From Silicimonas sp. (GTDB lineage: Bacteria; Pseudomonadota; Alphaproteobacteria; Rhodobacterales; Rhodobacteraceae), in NCBI GenBank assembly GCA_022826385.1, contig JAJDUZ010000066.1, positions 1 through 64,000 on the forward strand: a stretch of 64,000 bases of DNA, written 5' to 3'. Positions 1 to 8,574 of the stretch are shown here, piece after piece; within the stretch, counting starts at the first letter, position 1; each line of letters opens with the position of its first letter. The notes under the pieces were generated by a model. That model was not told the origin of the DNA and made no database searches. It worked only from the letters and a program-made list of their open reading frames with translations. The position numbers and the translations under genes were made by a program.

Positions 1-974
1 GGGACGATCGGGTGCTCGCCCGGCAGAAGCGTGAAGCCGGCATCCGACAGCGATTGCCGCCAATACTGCGTGTTGTCGAAAAGCTGCGTTCGCAAGTTGT
101 CGGCCTCTTGCACCAGCTTGATCGCCTCGCTCCCGGCGGCCGTAACCATCGGGGGCAGGGCGTTCGAGAAGAGGTAGGGGCGTGCGCGCTGCCGCAGAAG
201 ATCGATGATCTGTTGCGACGCCGCAGTGTAGCCGCCGATTGCGCCACCAAGCGCCTTGCCCAGCGTACCGGTCAGGATGTCGACCTTGACGCCGAAATGC
301 GCGGGCGTGCCAGCACCTTTTGGCCCCATGAAGCCGGTGGCGTGGCAGTCGTCGACCATGATGAGGGCATCATAGGTGTCGGCAAGCGCGCGGATCTCGG
401 GCAGTTTTGCCAGTGTGCCATCCATCGAAAACACGCCATCGGTCGCGATCATGATGAAGCGGGCACCGTCGGCGCGGGCGGCTTTCAACTGCGTCTCGAG
501 ATCATCCATGTCGGAGTTGGCATAGCGGTATCGCCTGGCCTTGCAGAGGCGGATGCCGTCGATGATCGACGCGTGGTTGAGGCTGTCAGACACGATGGCA
601 TCTTCGGGGCCGAGAAGGGGTTCGAAGAGCCCGCCATTCGCATCAAAGCAGGCGGCAAAGAGGATCGCGTCGTCCATGCCAAGGAAGGCGGCAAGATCGC
701 GCTCGAGGTCACGGTGCAGGTCCTGCGTGCCGCAGATGAAGCGCACTGAGGCCATGCCGTAGCCGTGGTCCTCCATCGCGTGCCGGGCCGCTTCCATCAG
801 GCGGGGGTGGTCGGCCAGCCCCAAGTAGTTGTTGGCGCAGAGGTTCAGCATCTGGCGCCCGCCGACCTCGATGCGCCCGCCTTGCGGCGAGGTGATCTGG
901 CGCTCGCGTTTCATCAACCCGTCGGCGTCGATCCCGGCAAGGGTTTCCGTCAGGTGGGCTGCGAAGTCGGGCAT
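1..974 (-). CDS. kbl: glycine C-acetyltransferase (2-amino-3-ketobutyrate CoA ligase), 3' end outside window
   Basis: This PLP enzyme cleaves 2-amino-3-ketobutyrate with CoA to glycine and acetyl-CoA, the second step of threonine breakdown after threonine dehydrogenase. The gene is not in the ORF track because it runs off the left edge. Reading the minus strand from ATG at 974 gives [20 protein letters not shown], then [16 protein letters not shown], the fold-type I motif [14 protein letters not shown] and the lysine-bearing [11 protein letters not shown] that holds PLP. About 324 residues of a usual ~395 are present, so about 70 C-terminal residues lie outside. It follows the alkB-like gene by 9 nt and probably shares its transcript. 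Family assignment is firm; tdh is expected just beyond the edge but is not seen. Confidence 0.93.
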   Translation of the reverse strand, partial: MPDFAAHLTETLAGIDADGLMKRERQITSPQGGRIEVGGRQMLNLCANNYLGLADHPRLMEAARHAMEDHGYGMASVRFICGTQDLHRDLERDLAAFLGMDDAILFAACFDANGGLFEPLLGPEDAIVSDSLNHASIIDGIRLCKARRYRYANSDMDDLETQLKAARADGARFIMIATDGVFSMDGTLAKLPEIRALADTYDALIMVDDCHATGFMGPKGAGTPAHFGVKVDILTGTLGKALGGAIGGYTAASQQIIDLLRQRARPYLFSNALPPMVTAAGSEAIKLVQEADNLRTQLFDNTQYWRQSLSDAGFTLLPGEHPIV

Positions 975-983
975 GAGAGGTCC

Positions 984-2102
984 TCAGCGTGGCATCGGGT
1001 TGGTGGCGGTCTTGTAGGGCTGCCAGTCTTCGATCTCGGGATAGAAGGTCTTGCGCCACGCGCGGACACGCGGGTTCATCCGGCGGCGCCAAAGGGGTGG
1101 AACCATCGCAAGCGCGCCCATGACAGCGTAGCCATGGGGCAGTTGCGGGGCGTCCTCGGCGGTCCATGATTGCAGCAGGGGGAACCGGCGGTCTGGCTTA
1201 TAGTGGTGATCGGAATGGCGCTGCAGGTTGATCAGCAACCAGTTCGACGCCTTCAGGGACGTGTTCCAGCTGTGATGCGGTTTGGTGTGCTCGTATTTGC
1301 CATCGCCGAGGTGTTTTCGCGTCAGGCCATAGTGTTCGATGTAGTTCACCAGTTCCAACTGCCAGACGGCGAAGAAGGCGTGGATCAGGAACATGACAAG
1401 CCCCAGCCTGCCGCCGACCCAGAGCGCGAGTGCGATGAAGCCAAGCTGCAGCAGGCCATAGCGCCAAAACGGGTTGCTGTGATGCCAGACCGGTCGGTCC
1501 TTGCGGGCAAGTTTTGCCGCTTCGGCGTTCCAGGCCGAGACAAGGCACGCCTTCAGGACACGCGGGAAGAACCGGTGGAACCCTTCGTTGTAGCGTGCGG
1601 TCACCGGGTCACGCGGCGTGCCGACATAGCGGTGATGGATCAGCAGATGTTCGCTGCGGAAATGCCCGTAAAGCGCCATGCTCATCAGGATATCGCCCAG
1701 CCATCGTTCCAGGCGCGAGGACTGGTGCATCAACTCGTGGGCATAGACGATGCCGATTGCGCCCGAGAGGATGCCGAGGCCTGCCGAGAGCCCGAAGATT
1801 TCAAGCGCCGAGAGATGGCCTGACCAAGCCACGAAGGCGATGATGCCAAAGACGGTCACCGCTTGGACTGGGGCCCAGATCACGGTGATGGCGCGGTGCC
1901 AGAACAGGTTGCTGTCCGGTGTTTCGGGGTCCTTGTTGGCGGCGTTGATGCCGGTAACGAGGTCAAGGACCGAGACCAGCACCCACGAGCCGAGGAAGAC
2001 GAGGATCACCGTCCAGCCGCCGTTGACGGCGCCGATCCACGCAAGCGGGATCAGGCCAAGCGACATCCAAAAGGGCAGGGCGTTCAGAAGCGGGGCAACC
2101 AT
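984..2102 (-). CDS. alkB: AlkB-type integral membrane di-iron alkane/fatty-chain hydroxylase
   Basis: Membrane non-haem di-iron monooxygenase of the alkane 1-monooxygenase/fatty acid desaturase superfamily, 372 aa from the ATG at 2102 (the track's 2114 start is TTG with no better ribosome site). The histidine boxes are clear: HELMH, EHLLIHHRYVGT, an NYIEHYGL segment and LQRHSDHHYKP. Hydrophobic stretches at the N-terminus and around residues 210-250 fit the usual six-helix topology. Such enzymes need rubredoxin and rubredoxin reductase, and neither is in the window. The substrate (medium-chain alkane or another terminal methyl group) cannot be told from sequence. It sits between mutY (12-25 nt upstream) and kbl (9 nt downstream), an unusual place for a hydrocarbon gene. 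Confidence 0.88.
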   Translation of the reverse strand: MVAPLLNALPFWMSLGLIPLAWIGAVNGGWTVILVFLGSWVLVSVLDLVTGINAANKDPETPDSNLFWHRAITVIWAPVQAVTVFGIIAFVAWSGHLSALEIFGLSAGLGILSGAIGIVYAHELMHQSSRLERWLGDILMSMALYGHFRSEHLLIHHRYVGTPRDPVTARYNEGFHRFFPRVLKACLVSAWNAEAAKLARKDRPVWHHSNPFWRYGLLQLGFIALALWVGGRLGLVMFLIHAFFAVWQLELVNYIEHYGLTRKHLGDGKYEHTKPHHSWNTSLKASNWLLINLQRHSDHHYKPDRRFPLLQSWTAEDAPQLPHGYAVMGALAMVPPLWRRRMNPRVRAWRKTFYPEIEDWQPYKTATNPMPR

Positions 2103-2126
2103 GGTTCGATTCAAGTGGGAAATCGC

Positions 2127-3185
2127 TCAGGAATCAACAAGCAACGCTGCGGCAAGGTCATAGGCTTTCCGCATCACCGTCGGAAGCGAGTTGGGGCGAA
2201 ACTCGGCTGCTGGCACGAAAAGCCCTTGATTGGGCGCGGCCGTTGCAGGCAGTTCCGCGATTTTAACCGTCAGCCGCAGGTGGAAATGCGTGAACGTATG
2301 GCGCACTTCGATCCCCGGATCGCGCCAATCGGCGGCGAGAGGGGGCGCGTCAACCGGTTGATCTGACCAATCACTGCCGGGCCAGCCCAGCATACCGCCC
2401 AGCAGGCCTTTCTCGGGGCGGCGCTCGAGCAACCATGCGCCGTCGGTGCGTCGGCCCAGATAGGCAATGCCATAGCGGGTGGGTTTGGCTTTCTTCGGCT
2501 CTTTCGCGGGCAGGCGTGCCTGTATGCCCAAGTCACGTGCAGCGCAGGCGTTGATCCACGGGCAGATGCCGCAGGCAGGTGATCGTGGTGTGCAGATTGT
2601 GGCCCCAAGGTCCATGACTGCCTGAGCGTAGTCTCCGGGACGGTCTTTCGGGGTCAAGACTGCGGCATGTTCGGTCAATTCGGGTTTTGCACGCGGCAGC
2701 GGCGTTTCGACGGCGTGCAATCGGGCCATGACGCGCTCGACATTGCCGTCGACCACCGTTTCCGGCTGGTCGAACGCGATCGTGGCGATGGCCGAAGCGG
2801 TGTAAGGGCCGATTCCCGGCAGCGTCAGCAGATCTTCGCGGGTGGTCGGAAACACGCCGTCATGCTCGCGGGCCACGACCCTTGCGCATTTGAGGAGGTT
2901 GCGGGCACGGGCGTAGTACCCAAGGCCCGCCCATTCCGCCATCACGGCGTCGTCAGCGGCGTTTGCCAGGTCGGTCACGCTGGGCCAAAGATTTGTAAAC
3001 TTGAGGAAATACGCCTTCACGGCAGCGACGGTGGTCTGTTGCAGCATGATTTCCGACAGCCAGACGCGATAGGGATCGGGCACTTCCCCGGCTTGACGCG
3101 CTGCTGGGCTGACGCGCCACGGTAACTCGCGGGCGTGGGTGTCGTACCAGCTCAAAAGATCGGCAGCCGAGGCAGTCTCACGCAA
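2127..3185 (-). CDS. mutY: A/G-specific adenine DNA glycosylase MutY
   Basis: Base-excision repair enzyme that removes adenine mispaired with 8-oxoguanine; 352 aa, normal for the family. The N-terminal part has the helix-hairpin-helix region LPGIGPYTASAIA followed by VDGNVERV, where the conserved Asp helps catalysis. The Fe-S loop is C-x6-C-x2-C-x5-C (CTPRSPACGICPWINAC). The C-terminal third is the NUDIX-like domain that recognises 8-oxoG. The start is TTG at 3185; an AAGGAG lies 9 nt before it, which supports the rare start codon. It is divergent from the dciA-like gene and leads a leftward transcript with the alkB-like gene and kbl. Confidence 0.95.
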   Translation of the reverse strand: MRETASAADLLSWYDTHARELPWRVSPAARQAGEVPDPYRVWLSEIMLQQTTVAAVKAYFLKFTNLWPSVTDLANAADDAVMAEWAGLGYYARARNLLKCARVVAREHDGVFPTTREDLLTLPGIGPYTASAIATIAFDQPETVVDGNVERVMARLHAVETPLPRAKPELTEHAAVLTPKDRPGDYAQAVMDLGATICTPRSPACGICPWINACAARDLGIQARLPAKEPKKAKPTRYGIAYLGRRTDGAWLLERRPEKGLLGGMLGWPGSDWSDQPVDAPPLAADWRDPGIEVRHTFTHFHLRLTVKIAELPATAAPNQGLFVPAAEFRPNSLPTVMRKAYDLAAALLVDS

Positions 3186-3266
3186 TGTTTATGGCTCCTT
3201 GCGGGTTTCGGCTGGCAGTGGCCGGGTGGTCCTCTAGAATGTAGCGTCAGTACAGGAAGGCAAGAG

Positions 3267-3782
3267 ATGCCTGAAAAAGCGCAGAACACGGGAATTAAGC
3301 GCCGAAAGCGCGGGTTTGAGCGCGCAAGCGCCCTTGCCGCGGGCCGAATCCGTTCGGCCAGCGAATCGCGAGGCTTTGCCGTGTCGCGCCTTTTGACCCA
3401 CTGGGGCGAGATCGTTGGGCCGGATATTGCCCGCATGGCGCGCCCGGTGGATGTGACCTATGGTCAGAAATTTGGTGCAACGCTGACGGTTCTGACGACC
3501 GGTGCCAATGCGCCGATGCTTGAGATGCAAAAGGAAATGATCCGCGAGCGGGTGAATGCCTGCTATGGGTATTCCGCCGTTCAGAAGGTTCGGATCACCC
3601 AGACCGCGGCAACAGGCTTTGCCGAAGGTCAGGCCGTTTTCGATCCGAAGCCTGAAGCTCACCCGACCCAAGCGCCGGTCACATCTGCCGCCCGCGAGGC
3701 GGCGGCCACGGTTGCCGACACAGGTTTGCGCGAAGCCCTTGAGCGGCTGGGTGCAAACGTTCTATCCCCCCCGAAAAGCTAA
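3267..3782 (+). CDS. DUF721 / DciA-like protein
   Basis: 171 aa protein with the DUF721 domain, the family that includes DciA, the ancestral loader of the replicative helicase DnaB. Visible signatures are the basic start IKRRKRGFERASALAAGRIR, then LLTHWGEIVGPDIARMARPVDV and the KVRITQ strand near residue 110, followed by a variable tail. The track ORF starts at 3135, but ATG 3267 is preceded by AGGAAGGCAAGAG and matches the family start. It is 16 nt from the following dsbA-like gene, an arrangement common in Rhodobacterales. The role as helicase loader is inferred from the family. Confidence 0.85.
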   Translation: MPEKAQNTGIKRRKRGFERASALAAGRIRSASESRGFAVSRLLTHWGEIVGPDIARMARPVDVTYGQKFGATLTVLTTGANAPMLEMQKEMIRERVNACYGYSAVQKVRITQTAATGFAEGQAVFDPKPEAHPTQAPVTSAAREAAATVADTGLREALERLGANVLSPPKS

Positions 3783-3798
3783 CAGAGAGTTGTCCCTT

Positions 3799-4470
3799 AT
3801 GACCCGTTCCCTGACCCTTATCGCAGCCTTGGCCGCTCTGGCCGTTGGCGGCTGGTTCCTGACGAACCAGGGTGCCACCCCTGTTGACCCGATCGGCGCC
3901 GCTTTCGCGCAGGACGCCTCGGACGTCGACACATCGTCTGTTCAGGAAATGTCGATTGGCAACCCGGACGCGACCGTGACCGTGATCGAGTACGCCTCGT
4001 TTACCTGCCCGCATTGTGCGTCGTTCCATGCTGGGAGCTTTAAGCAGTTGAAGTCCGACTATATCGACACCGGCAAGATCAACTTCATCTATCGCGATGT
4101 CTATTTCGATCGCTATGGCCTGTGGGCCGCGATCGTGGCGCGTTGCGGTGAAGGCGCCGAGAACCGGTTCTTCGGAATTGCCGACCTGATCTATGAAAAG
4201 CAGCGCGAGTGGGCCAGCAGCTCGAACAGTCCGCAGCAGATCGTCGATCAGCTTCGGACCATCGGCAAGACGGCGGGCCTGACCGACGCTCAGCTTGATG
4301 CGTGTTTCTCGGACGGTGATAACGCGCAGACACTGTATGCGTGGTATCTGCAGAACGCCGAAGAGGACGATGTGACCGGAACCCCGTCTTTCGTCATCAA
4401 CGGGCGCAAGTACAGCAACATGGGCTATGCCGAGATGAAGGATATCATCGACGGCGAGCTGGGCAGCTAA
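3799..4470 (+). CDS. DsbA-family periplasmic thiol:disulfide protein
   Basis: 223 aa, with an N-terminal hydrophobic segment (LTLIAALAALAVGGWFL) serving as signal or membrane anchor and a thioredoxin fold with active site FTCPHCASFH. The cis-proline loop is GTPSFVING near the C-terminus. The CPHC site and the helical insert with the sequence RDVYFDRYGLWAA are typical of DsbA-like proteins of alphaproteobacteria (Thioredoxin_4 family), which oxidise or isomerise disulfides in the envelope. The start at 3799 rather than the track's 3556 follows the GAGAGTTG site after the dciA-like stop. It is convergent with lpxK, overlapping by 4 nt at the stops. Confidence 0.9.
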   Translation: MTRSLTLIAALAALAVGGWFLTNQGATPVDPIGAAFAQDASDVDTSSVQEMSIGNPDATVTVIEYASFTCPHCASFHAGSFKQLKSDYIDTGKINFIYRDVYFDRYGLWAAIVARCGEGAENRFFGIADLIYEKQREWASSSNSPQQIVDQLRTIGKTAGLTDAQLDACFSDGDNAQTLYAWYLQNAEEDDVTGTPSFVINGRKYSNMGYAEMKDIIDGELGS

Positions 4471-5453
4471 GCAGTTAATTGAGCGAGCCGGTCGGTCAGC
4501 ACCTCCGGCTCGTTCAGCTTCAGGCGCACCGGAAGCGCCAGAACCTTCTGACGAAAACTCGGTGGCAGGCGCACGGCATCCTTCTCGGTCGTGACCAGTT
4601 GCGCGCCCAAGGCCGCCGCTTCGATTTCGAGCCGTTTCATCAGGGCATCCGTCAGCGGTTGGTGGTCGTCCAGCGCCTCGGCCCGGAGAAGGTTGGCACC
4701 TGTCGCGCGCACCGTCTGAAAGAACTTTTCCGGATGACCGATCCCGGCAAAAGCCAGCACATCCTGACCGTTCCAGTCCATGCCTGTGGGCAACAGCTCT
4801 AGCGCGCCGGTCAGGCGAGGCACATGGATGGCACTGCCCCAAGCCTGCTCGAATGCGGATTGTGCAGCAGCGTCACCAATGGACAGCACCATGTCGGCGC
4901 GCGCCAAACCTGCAGCGACCGGTTCCCTCAACGGCCCTGCAGGCAAGACGCGACCGTTGCCGAAGCCGCGCTGGGCGTCGACCACTACAAGGCTCAGTGC
5001 TTTTGGGACAGCCGGGTTCTGATGTGCGTCATCCAGCAGGATGATCTTTGCGCCGGCATCTTCGGCCAGAGCCACGCCAGCGGCGCGGTCGGGTGACACC
5101 CAGGTTGGCGCGAACGCAGCCAGAAGCAGCGGCTCGTCGCCCACATCCTCGGCTGTGTGGCGGGCAAGATCGACCTTCAGCGGTCCGGGTGCCCTTCCGC
5201 CATAGCCGCGAGACACGATGTGCACATCGCGCCCGGCGAGCAGTTCCGTCAAAGCAATGACGGTGGGCGTTTTCCCGGTTCCGCCGACATTCAGGTTGCC
5301 GACCGAGACAACCGGCACTTTCGGGCTGAAGACCGGGGCGCGCTTGACCCGTCGGGCTGTGCCCGCCGCATAGAGCGCCGACAAGGGTGCCAATGCCAGT
5401 GCCTGCCAGCCGGGCGCTGCGGCCGGGTTTTGCCAAAAGGACGGGGGACGCAT
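4467..5453 (-). CDS. lpxK: tetraacyldisaccharide 4'-kinase LpxK
   Basis: Inner-membrane kinase that phosphorylates the 4' position of the lipid A disaccharide. It is 328 aa, a usual length. The Walker A loop GNLNVGGTGKTPTV is followed by HIVSRGYGG and a DDAHQ motif near residue 140 that fits the family's catalytic/metal region; TTEKDAVRLP near the C-terminus is also diagnostic. It starts at the ATG that overlaps the waaA stop by 1 nt (TGATG), so it is translationally coupled to that gene. Together with waaA and DUF4170 it forms a lipopolysaccharide core/lipid A group. Confidence 0.95.
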   Translation of the reverse strand: MRPPSFWQNPAAAPGWQALALAPLSALYAAGTARRVKRAPVFSPKVPVVSVGNLNVGGTGKTPTVIALTELLAGRDVHIVSRGYGGRAPGPLKVDLARHTAEDVGDEPLLLAAFAPTWVSPDRAAGVALAEDAGAKIILLDDAHQNPAVPKALSLVVVDAQRGFGNGRVLPAGPLREPVAAGLARADMVLSIGDAAAQSAFEQAWGSAIHVPRLTGALELLPTGMDWNGQDVLAFAGIGHPEKFFQTVRATGANLLRAEALDDHQPLTDALMKRLEIEAAALGAQLVTTEKDAVRLPPSFRQKVLALPVRLKLNEPEVLTDRLAQLTA

Positions 5454-6652
5454 CAGCCTGCGTCTTCGCGTTCGAAGAAACGCTCGGCCATCACCTCCGC
5501 CAACCGTTCGACCACATGGGCGCTTTCGGTGGTGGCCGCCCAGCCAGCCTGCGCCAGCGAAGCTGCCTTGTCGGGGGCCAGAAGCGTGATGATCGCCTCG
5601 CCCAGATCGTCGGCGTTCGAGACGGGCATACTGGCCGCATGTTTTTCGAGGGCGTCGAACCGGGCCGGGTTCGATCCAAGGTTGGGGCCATGCAACACGG
5701 CCGATCCAAGCGCTGCTGCGAAATAGGGATCGGTTGGTTCCGTGTCTGTCTTCAGGCTTCCGCCGATAAAGCTGACCGGGGCCAGACGATACCAGAGCCC
5801 GAGTTCCTCGTCTTCGGTATCGGCGACGTAGACCTGCGTCTCAGGGTCTGGTTCTTCCAGATTGGTGCGTCGCGCCACGCGCCACCCGCGCTCTTCGTAC
5901 CGCGATACAATCTCGCCCGCGTCTTCGCCCGTGCGTGGAACAAGGATCAGTAGCAACCTGTGCGCCGACCGAAACGCTTTACGATGCGCCGCCTCGACAA
6001 TGTCGATCTCGGGCCCCCGCACCTCGGACGCGAGCCAAACGGGTCGCCCGCCAAGAAGCTTGGATAGATCATCACATTCGGCTTCATTGCACGGCAGGGC
6101 ATAGACCGTGTCGCTTAGGGGACCAGTGATTTCGACCTGCGTGCTGCCGTTCTTGAGATGGGCACGCAGCAGGTTTGCCTCGGACGCCGACGAGGCGAAA
6201 CACGTGTCAAAAGCTGCCAGATAGCCCGGCAGCTTTCTTGGACTTGTCGCCATACGCTGGGCGGCGACTTGATAAAGAGGTATGCCGCGTGCCTTGGCCG
6301 CGATCAGCAGATTGGGTCGGGCGGGCTGCCCGATGACGACACAGAAATCAGGGTGCCAATGATCGAGAAACCGTGTGATTGTGCCATCCGTGTCGCCGGG
6401 CGCGTATTGGTGAATGGTCCGTTCCGCAACCGACTGGACCAACGGGGTCTCATCGATCGGCGTCACCAGCGTTTCGACCGTTTGTTCAAGACGACCCGAC
6501 AGCGCCTGTGCCAAGGCCGGGGCAGGCCCGGCGGTTGCAGAAGTCTCTGTCAGAACCCAGACCAGGCACCCATCCGGGCGCTGGGCTTCGGTTTGCCCAA
6601 GCTGTTCGCTTCGTCGATCCGTCGCCTCTTCCGAGCTTTGTCCAAGCGCCAT
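5453..6652 (-). CDS. waaA: Kdo transferase-family glycosyltransferase (WaaA/KdtA-like)
   Basis: Glycosyltransferase with an N-terminal Kdo-transferase (Glycos_transf_N) domain, expected to add Kdo to lipid IVA at the inner membrane. Family-like features are the hydrophobic strand GCLVWVLTETSA, FLDHWHPDFCVVIGQPARPNLL, LVPRTGEDAGEIV (usual version 'PRH..R'), and PVSFIGGSL with ALGSAVLHGPNLGSNPARF near the C-terminus. The usual N-terminal catalytic 'SVGE' glutamate is not obvious; the corresponding stretch reads TETSATAG. The start is uncertain: ATG 6652 gives 399 aa, while an in-frame CTG at 6718 overlaps the DUF4170 stop (CTGA) and would add 22 residues. Operon with DUF4170 upstream and lpxK downstream supports the assignment. 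Confidence 0.8.
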   Translation of the reverse strand: MALGQSSEEATDRRSEQLGQTEAQRPDGCLVWVLTETSATAGPAPALAQALSGRLEQTVETLVTPIDETPLVQSVAERTIHQYAPGDTDGTITRFLDHWHPDFCVVIGQPARPNLLIAAKARGIPLYQVAAQRMATSPRKLPGYLAAFDTCFASSASEANLLRAHLKNGSTQVEITGPLSDTVYALPCNEAECDDLSKLLGGRPVWLASEVRGPEIDIVEAAHRKAFRSAHRLLLILVPRTGEDAGEIVSRYEERGWRVARRTNLEEPDPETQVYVADTEDEELGLWYRLAPVSFIGGSLKTDTEPTDPYFAAALGSAVLHGPNLGSNPARFDALEKHAASMPVSNADDLGEAIITLLAPDKAASLAQAGWAATTESAHVVERLAEVMAERFFEREDAG

Positions 6653-6714
6653 GCGCCGCAGACGGTCGACCGCGTGTCCAACGCGGGACCGCAGGCGGGG
6701 TCTGGCGCTCTCGC

Positions 6715-6960
6715 TCAGTTGCCCAGCTCCTCGGTCGAGGAGGCCGCCGCCTCCTCGTCGCGCAAGCGATGCAGGTGCGCGATGTAATACCGCATATGCG
6801 CGTTGTCGACGGTGCGCTGCGCTGCTGATTTCCAAGCGTCATAGGCGCTGTCGTAATCCGGGAAGATGCCGACGATGTCGATTTCGTCCACGTCGCGGAA
6901 CACGTTCTTCGAGGGATCGACAAGCTCGCCGCCGAAGACAAGATGAAGACGTTGGGCCAT
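6715..6960 (-). CDS. DUF4170 small protein
   Basis: 81 aa protein matching the DUF4170 family: MAQRLHLVFGGELVDP at the start, then a VDEIDIVGIFPDYDSAYDAW segment and MRYYIAHLHRLRDEE near the end. The function is unknown, but in Rhodobacterales it is regularly found directly upstream of waaA and lpxK, as here. The small acidic alpha/beta sequence has no signal peptide, so it is probably cytoplasmic. It is the first gene of the leftward lipid A group. Confidence 0.85.
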   Translation of the reverse strand: MAQRLHLVFGGELVDPSKNVFRDVDEIDIVGIFPDYDSAYDAWKSAAQRTVDNAHMRYYIAHLHRLRDEEAAASSTEELGN

Positions 6961-7041
6961 GGTTCAGGTCCTTTTCGGTTGGGCTGGAAGCTACCGACCC
7001 GGCAGCCGCCGTCAAGTTTGATCGCGGATAGCGTGCGCGGC

Positions 7042-7815
7042 CTAACGCCGGATTACCGTCTTGGGCCGGTGACGGGGCACCGAAAGTTCGGTGCGTCCTT
7101 TCTCGGACAAGGCAAAGGTCTGCCCCTGGTCGAACACGACGGGGATCAAAGGATTGCCCCAACCGGCACCGGTGTCGATGTTGACCCGGTTGCCGTAATG
7201 CGTCGGCTCGTCCACGGGGGTGTGGCCGTGGACGACCAGCGCTTCGTGGTCTCCGAGATGCCAAAGGAAATCGTCCCGTATCCACAAGAGATCTTCTTCG
7301 TCCTGAGCCTCGATCGGGAAACCGGGGCGAATACCGGCATGGACGAAGATCATGCCGTCCACCCGAAGCCAGACCGGCAGGGATGACAGGAAATCCACAT
7401 GGTCCTGCGGCACGCCACCCCGGGCGCGGCGCAGGAAGGCATCCTTCGACTCCAGCATCGATTTCTTCTGACCATAGGATGCAAGCGTTGCGCGTCCGCC
7501 TATGACCGAATGCAGCCAGTTCGTCCCCGATTTCAGGCGCGGGTTGCTGCCGTCGCCGCCATCTACGAAGTCGAGCAGCATCTGGTCGTGGTTGCCCTTC
7601 AGAACCAGCCAATCCCGCCCGGCGGCGATACCATCGATGAGATACTGGATGACCTTCGCGGTGTCTGGGCCGCGGTCGCAGAGGTCTCCGATATGGACAA
7701 CGGTTGCCTTGTCGGCTTTGTGCGCGGCCATGTCATCCGCGATCAGCGCATGCGCGATCAGCAGCTTGTCATAATGCCCGTGTATGTCGCCAACCGCGTA
7801 GATCATGTGCGCCAC
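7042..7815 (-). CDS. PPP-type metallophosphoesterase (serine/threonine phosphatase-like)
   Basis: 257 aa calcineurin-like phosphoesterase with the complete metal-binding set: GDIHGHYDKL, GDLCDRGPDT, LKGNHDQM, a histidine in FVHAGIRPGF and VVHGHTPVDEP. This matches bacterial PPP/ApaH-like phosphatases that act on phosphoproteins or diadenosine polyphosphates; the substrate cannot be decided here. No signal peptide is visible. It starts 4 nt after the end of the aquaporin gene, so the two are probably co-transcribed from a promoter near 8530. Confidence 0.88.
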   Translation of the reverse strand: MAHMIYAVGDIHGHYDKLLIAHALIADDMAAHKADKATVVHIGDLCDRGPDTAKVIQYLIDGIAAGRDWLVLKGNHDQMLLDFVDGGDGSNPRLKSGTNWLHSVIGGRATLASYGQKKSMLESKDAFLRRARGGVPQDHVDFLSSLPVWLRVDGMIFVHAGIRPGFPIEAQDEEDLLWIRDDFLWHLGDHEALVVHGHTPVDEPTHYGNRVNIDTGAGWGNPLIPVVFDQGQTFALSEKGRTELSVPRHRPKTVIRR

Positions 7816-7819
7816 ATAC

Positions 7820-8515
7820 TCAGCTTTCAGCGTCCGGGCCAGCCGTTCGGTACAGCCAACCGGCGAAAACGGTTGCCAAGACCGCTCCGATCAGCTCGGC
7901 AGTGATGAAACCGGGGAGGTCCAACGGCCGGATGCCGGAAAATGTGTCAGTGAACGCCCGGCCAATCGCGACGGCCGGATTGGCAAACGAGGTCGACGCC
8001 GTGAACCAGTAGGCCGCCGTGATATAGAGCCCGACGATCCACGGTATGGACTGCGGCCGAGTTTTCAGGCCGGCAAGGATGAAGAAGACCAGCCCGAATG
8101 TTGCCACGACTTCGGACAGCCATTGTGCGCCCCCGGTTCGAACCGTTTGAGACGCCTGCAGGATCGCTTCAGCAAACATTGCGTGAGCCAGCCATGCGCC
8201 TAGGACTGCACCCACGATCTGGGCGGCTGTATAGGCGAGCCCCAGCGACACGGCGATCTCGCGGCGGAGCCCGAACGCCAAGGTGACCGCGGGGTTGAAA
8301 TGGGCCCCGGACACTGGCCCAAGCGCGGTGATCAGCACCACAAGGATCGCACCTGTCGGCAAGGTGTTGGCCAGAAGCTGCAGGGCCACGTCATCCGTCA
8401 GACGCTGCGCCATGATGCCCGAGCCGACAACGGTTGCCACCAGAACCCCGGTGCCAAACATTTCGGCGGCGCATTTCCTCTGGCTGTCAACGATCATGCT
8501 GATGAACCGATCCAC
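7820..8515 (-). CDS. MIP-family channel (aquaporin / aquaglyceroporin)
   Basis: 231 aa with the six-helix plan of the major intrinsic protein family and both NPA boxes: GAHFNPAVTLAFG in the first half and SFANPAVAIGRAFTDTFSGI in the second. The N-terminal stretch AAEMFGTGVLVATVVGSGIMAQ resembles AqpS-type channels linked in other bacteria to arsenite/methylarsenic or glycerol passage, but no arsenic gene is near. GTG at 8515 gives the full frame; ATG 8497 is an alternative. The metallophosphoesterase follows 4 nt downstream. Confidence 0.88.
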   Translation of the reverse strand: MDRFISMIVDSQRKCAAEMFGTGVLVATVVGSGIMAQRLTDDVALQLLANTLPTGAILVVLITALGPVSGAHFNPAVTLAFGLRREIAVSLGLAYTAAQIVGAVLGAWLAHAMFAEAILQASQTVRTGGAQWLSEVVATFGLVFFILAGLKTRPQSIPWIVGLYITAAYWFTASTSFANPAVAIGRAFTDTFSGIRPLDLPGFITAELIGAVLATVFAGWLYRTAGPDAES

Positions 8516-8574
8516 TACACACCTGCGGTGCTAGCGTGGATCGGGCAGAACCGGAACCCCTGGAAAAGGATCAG

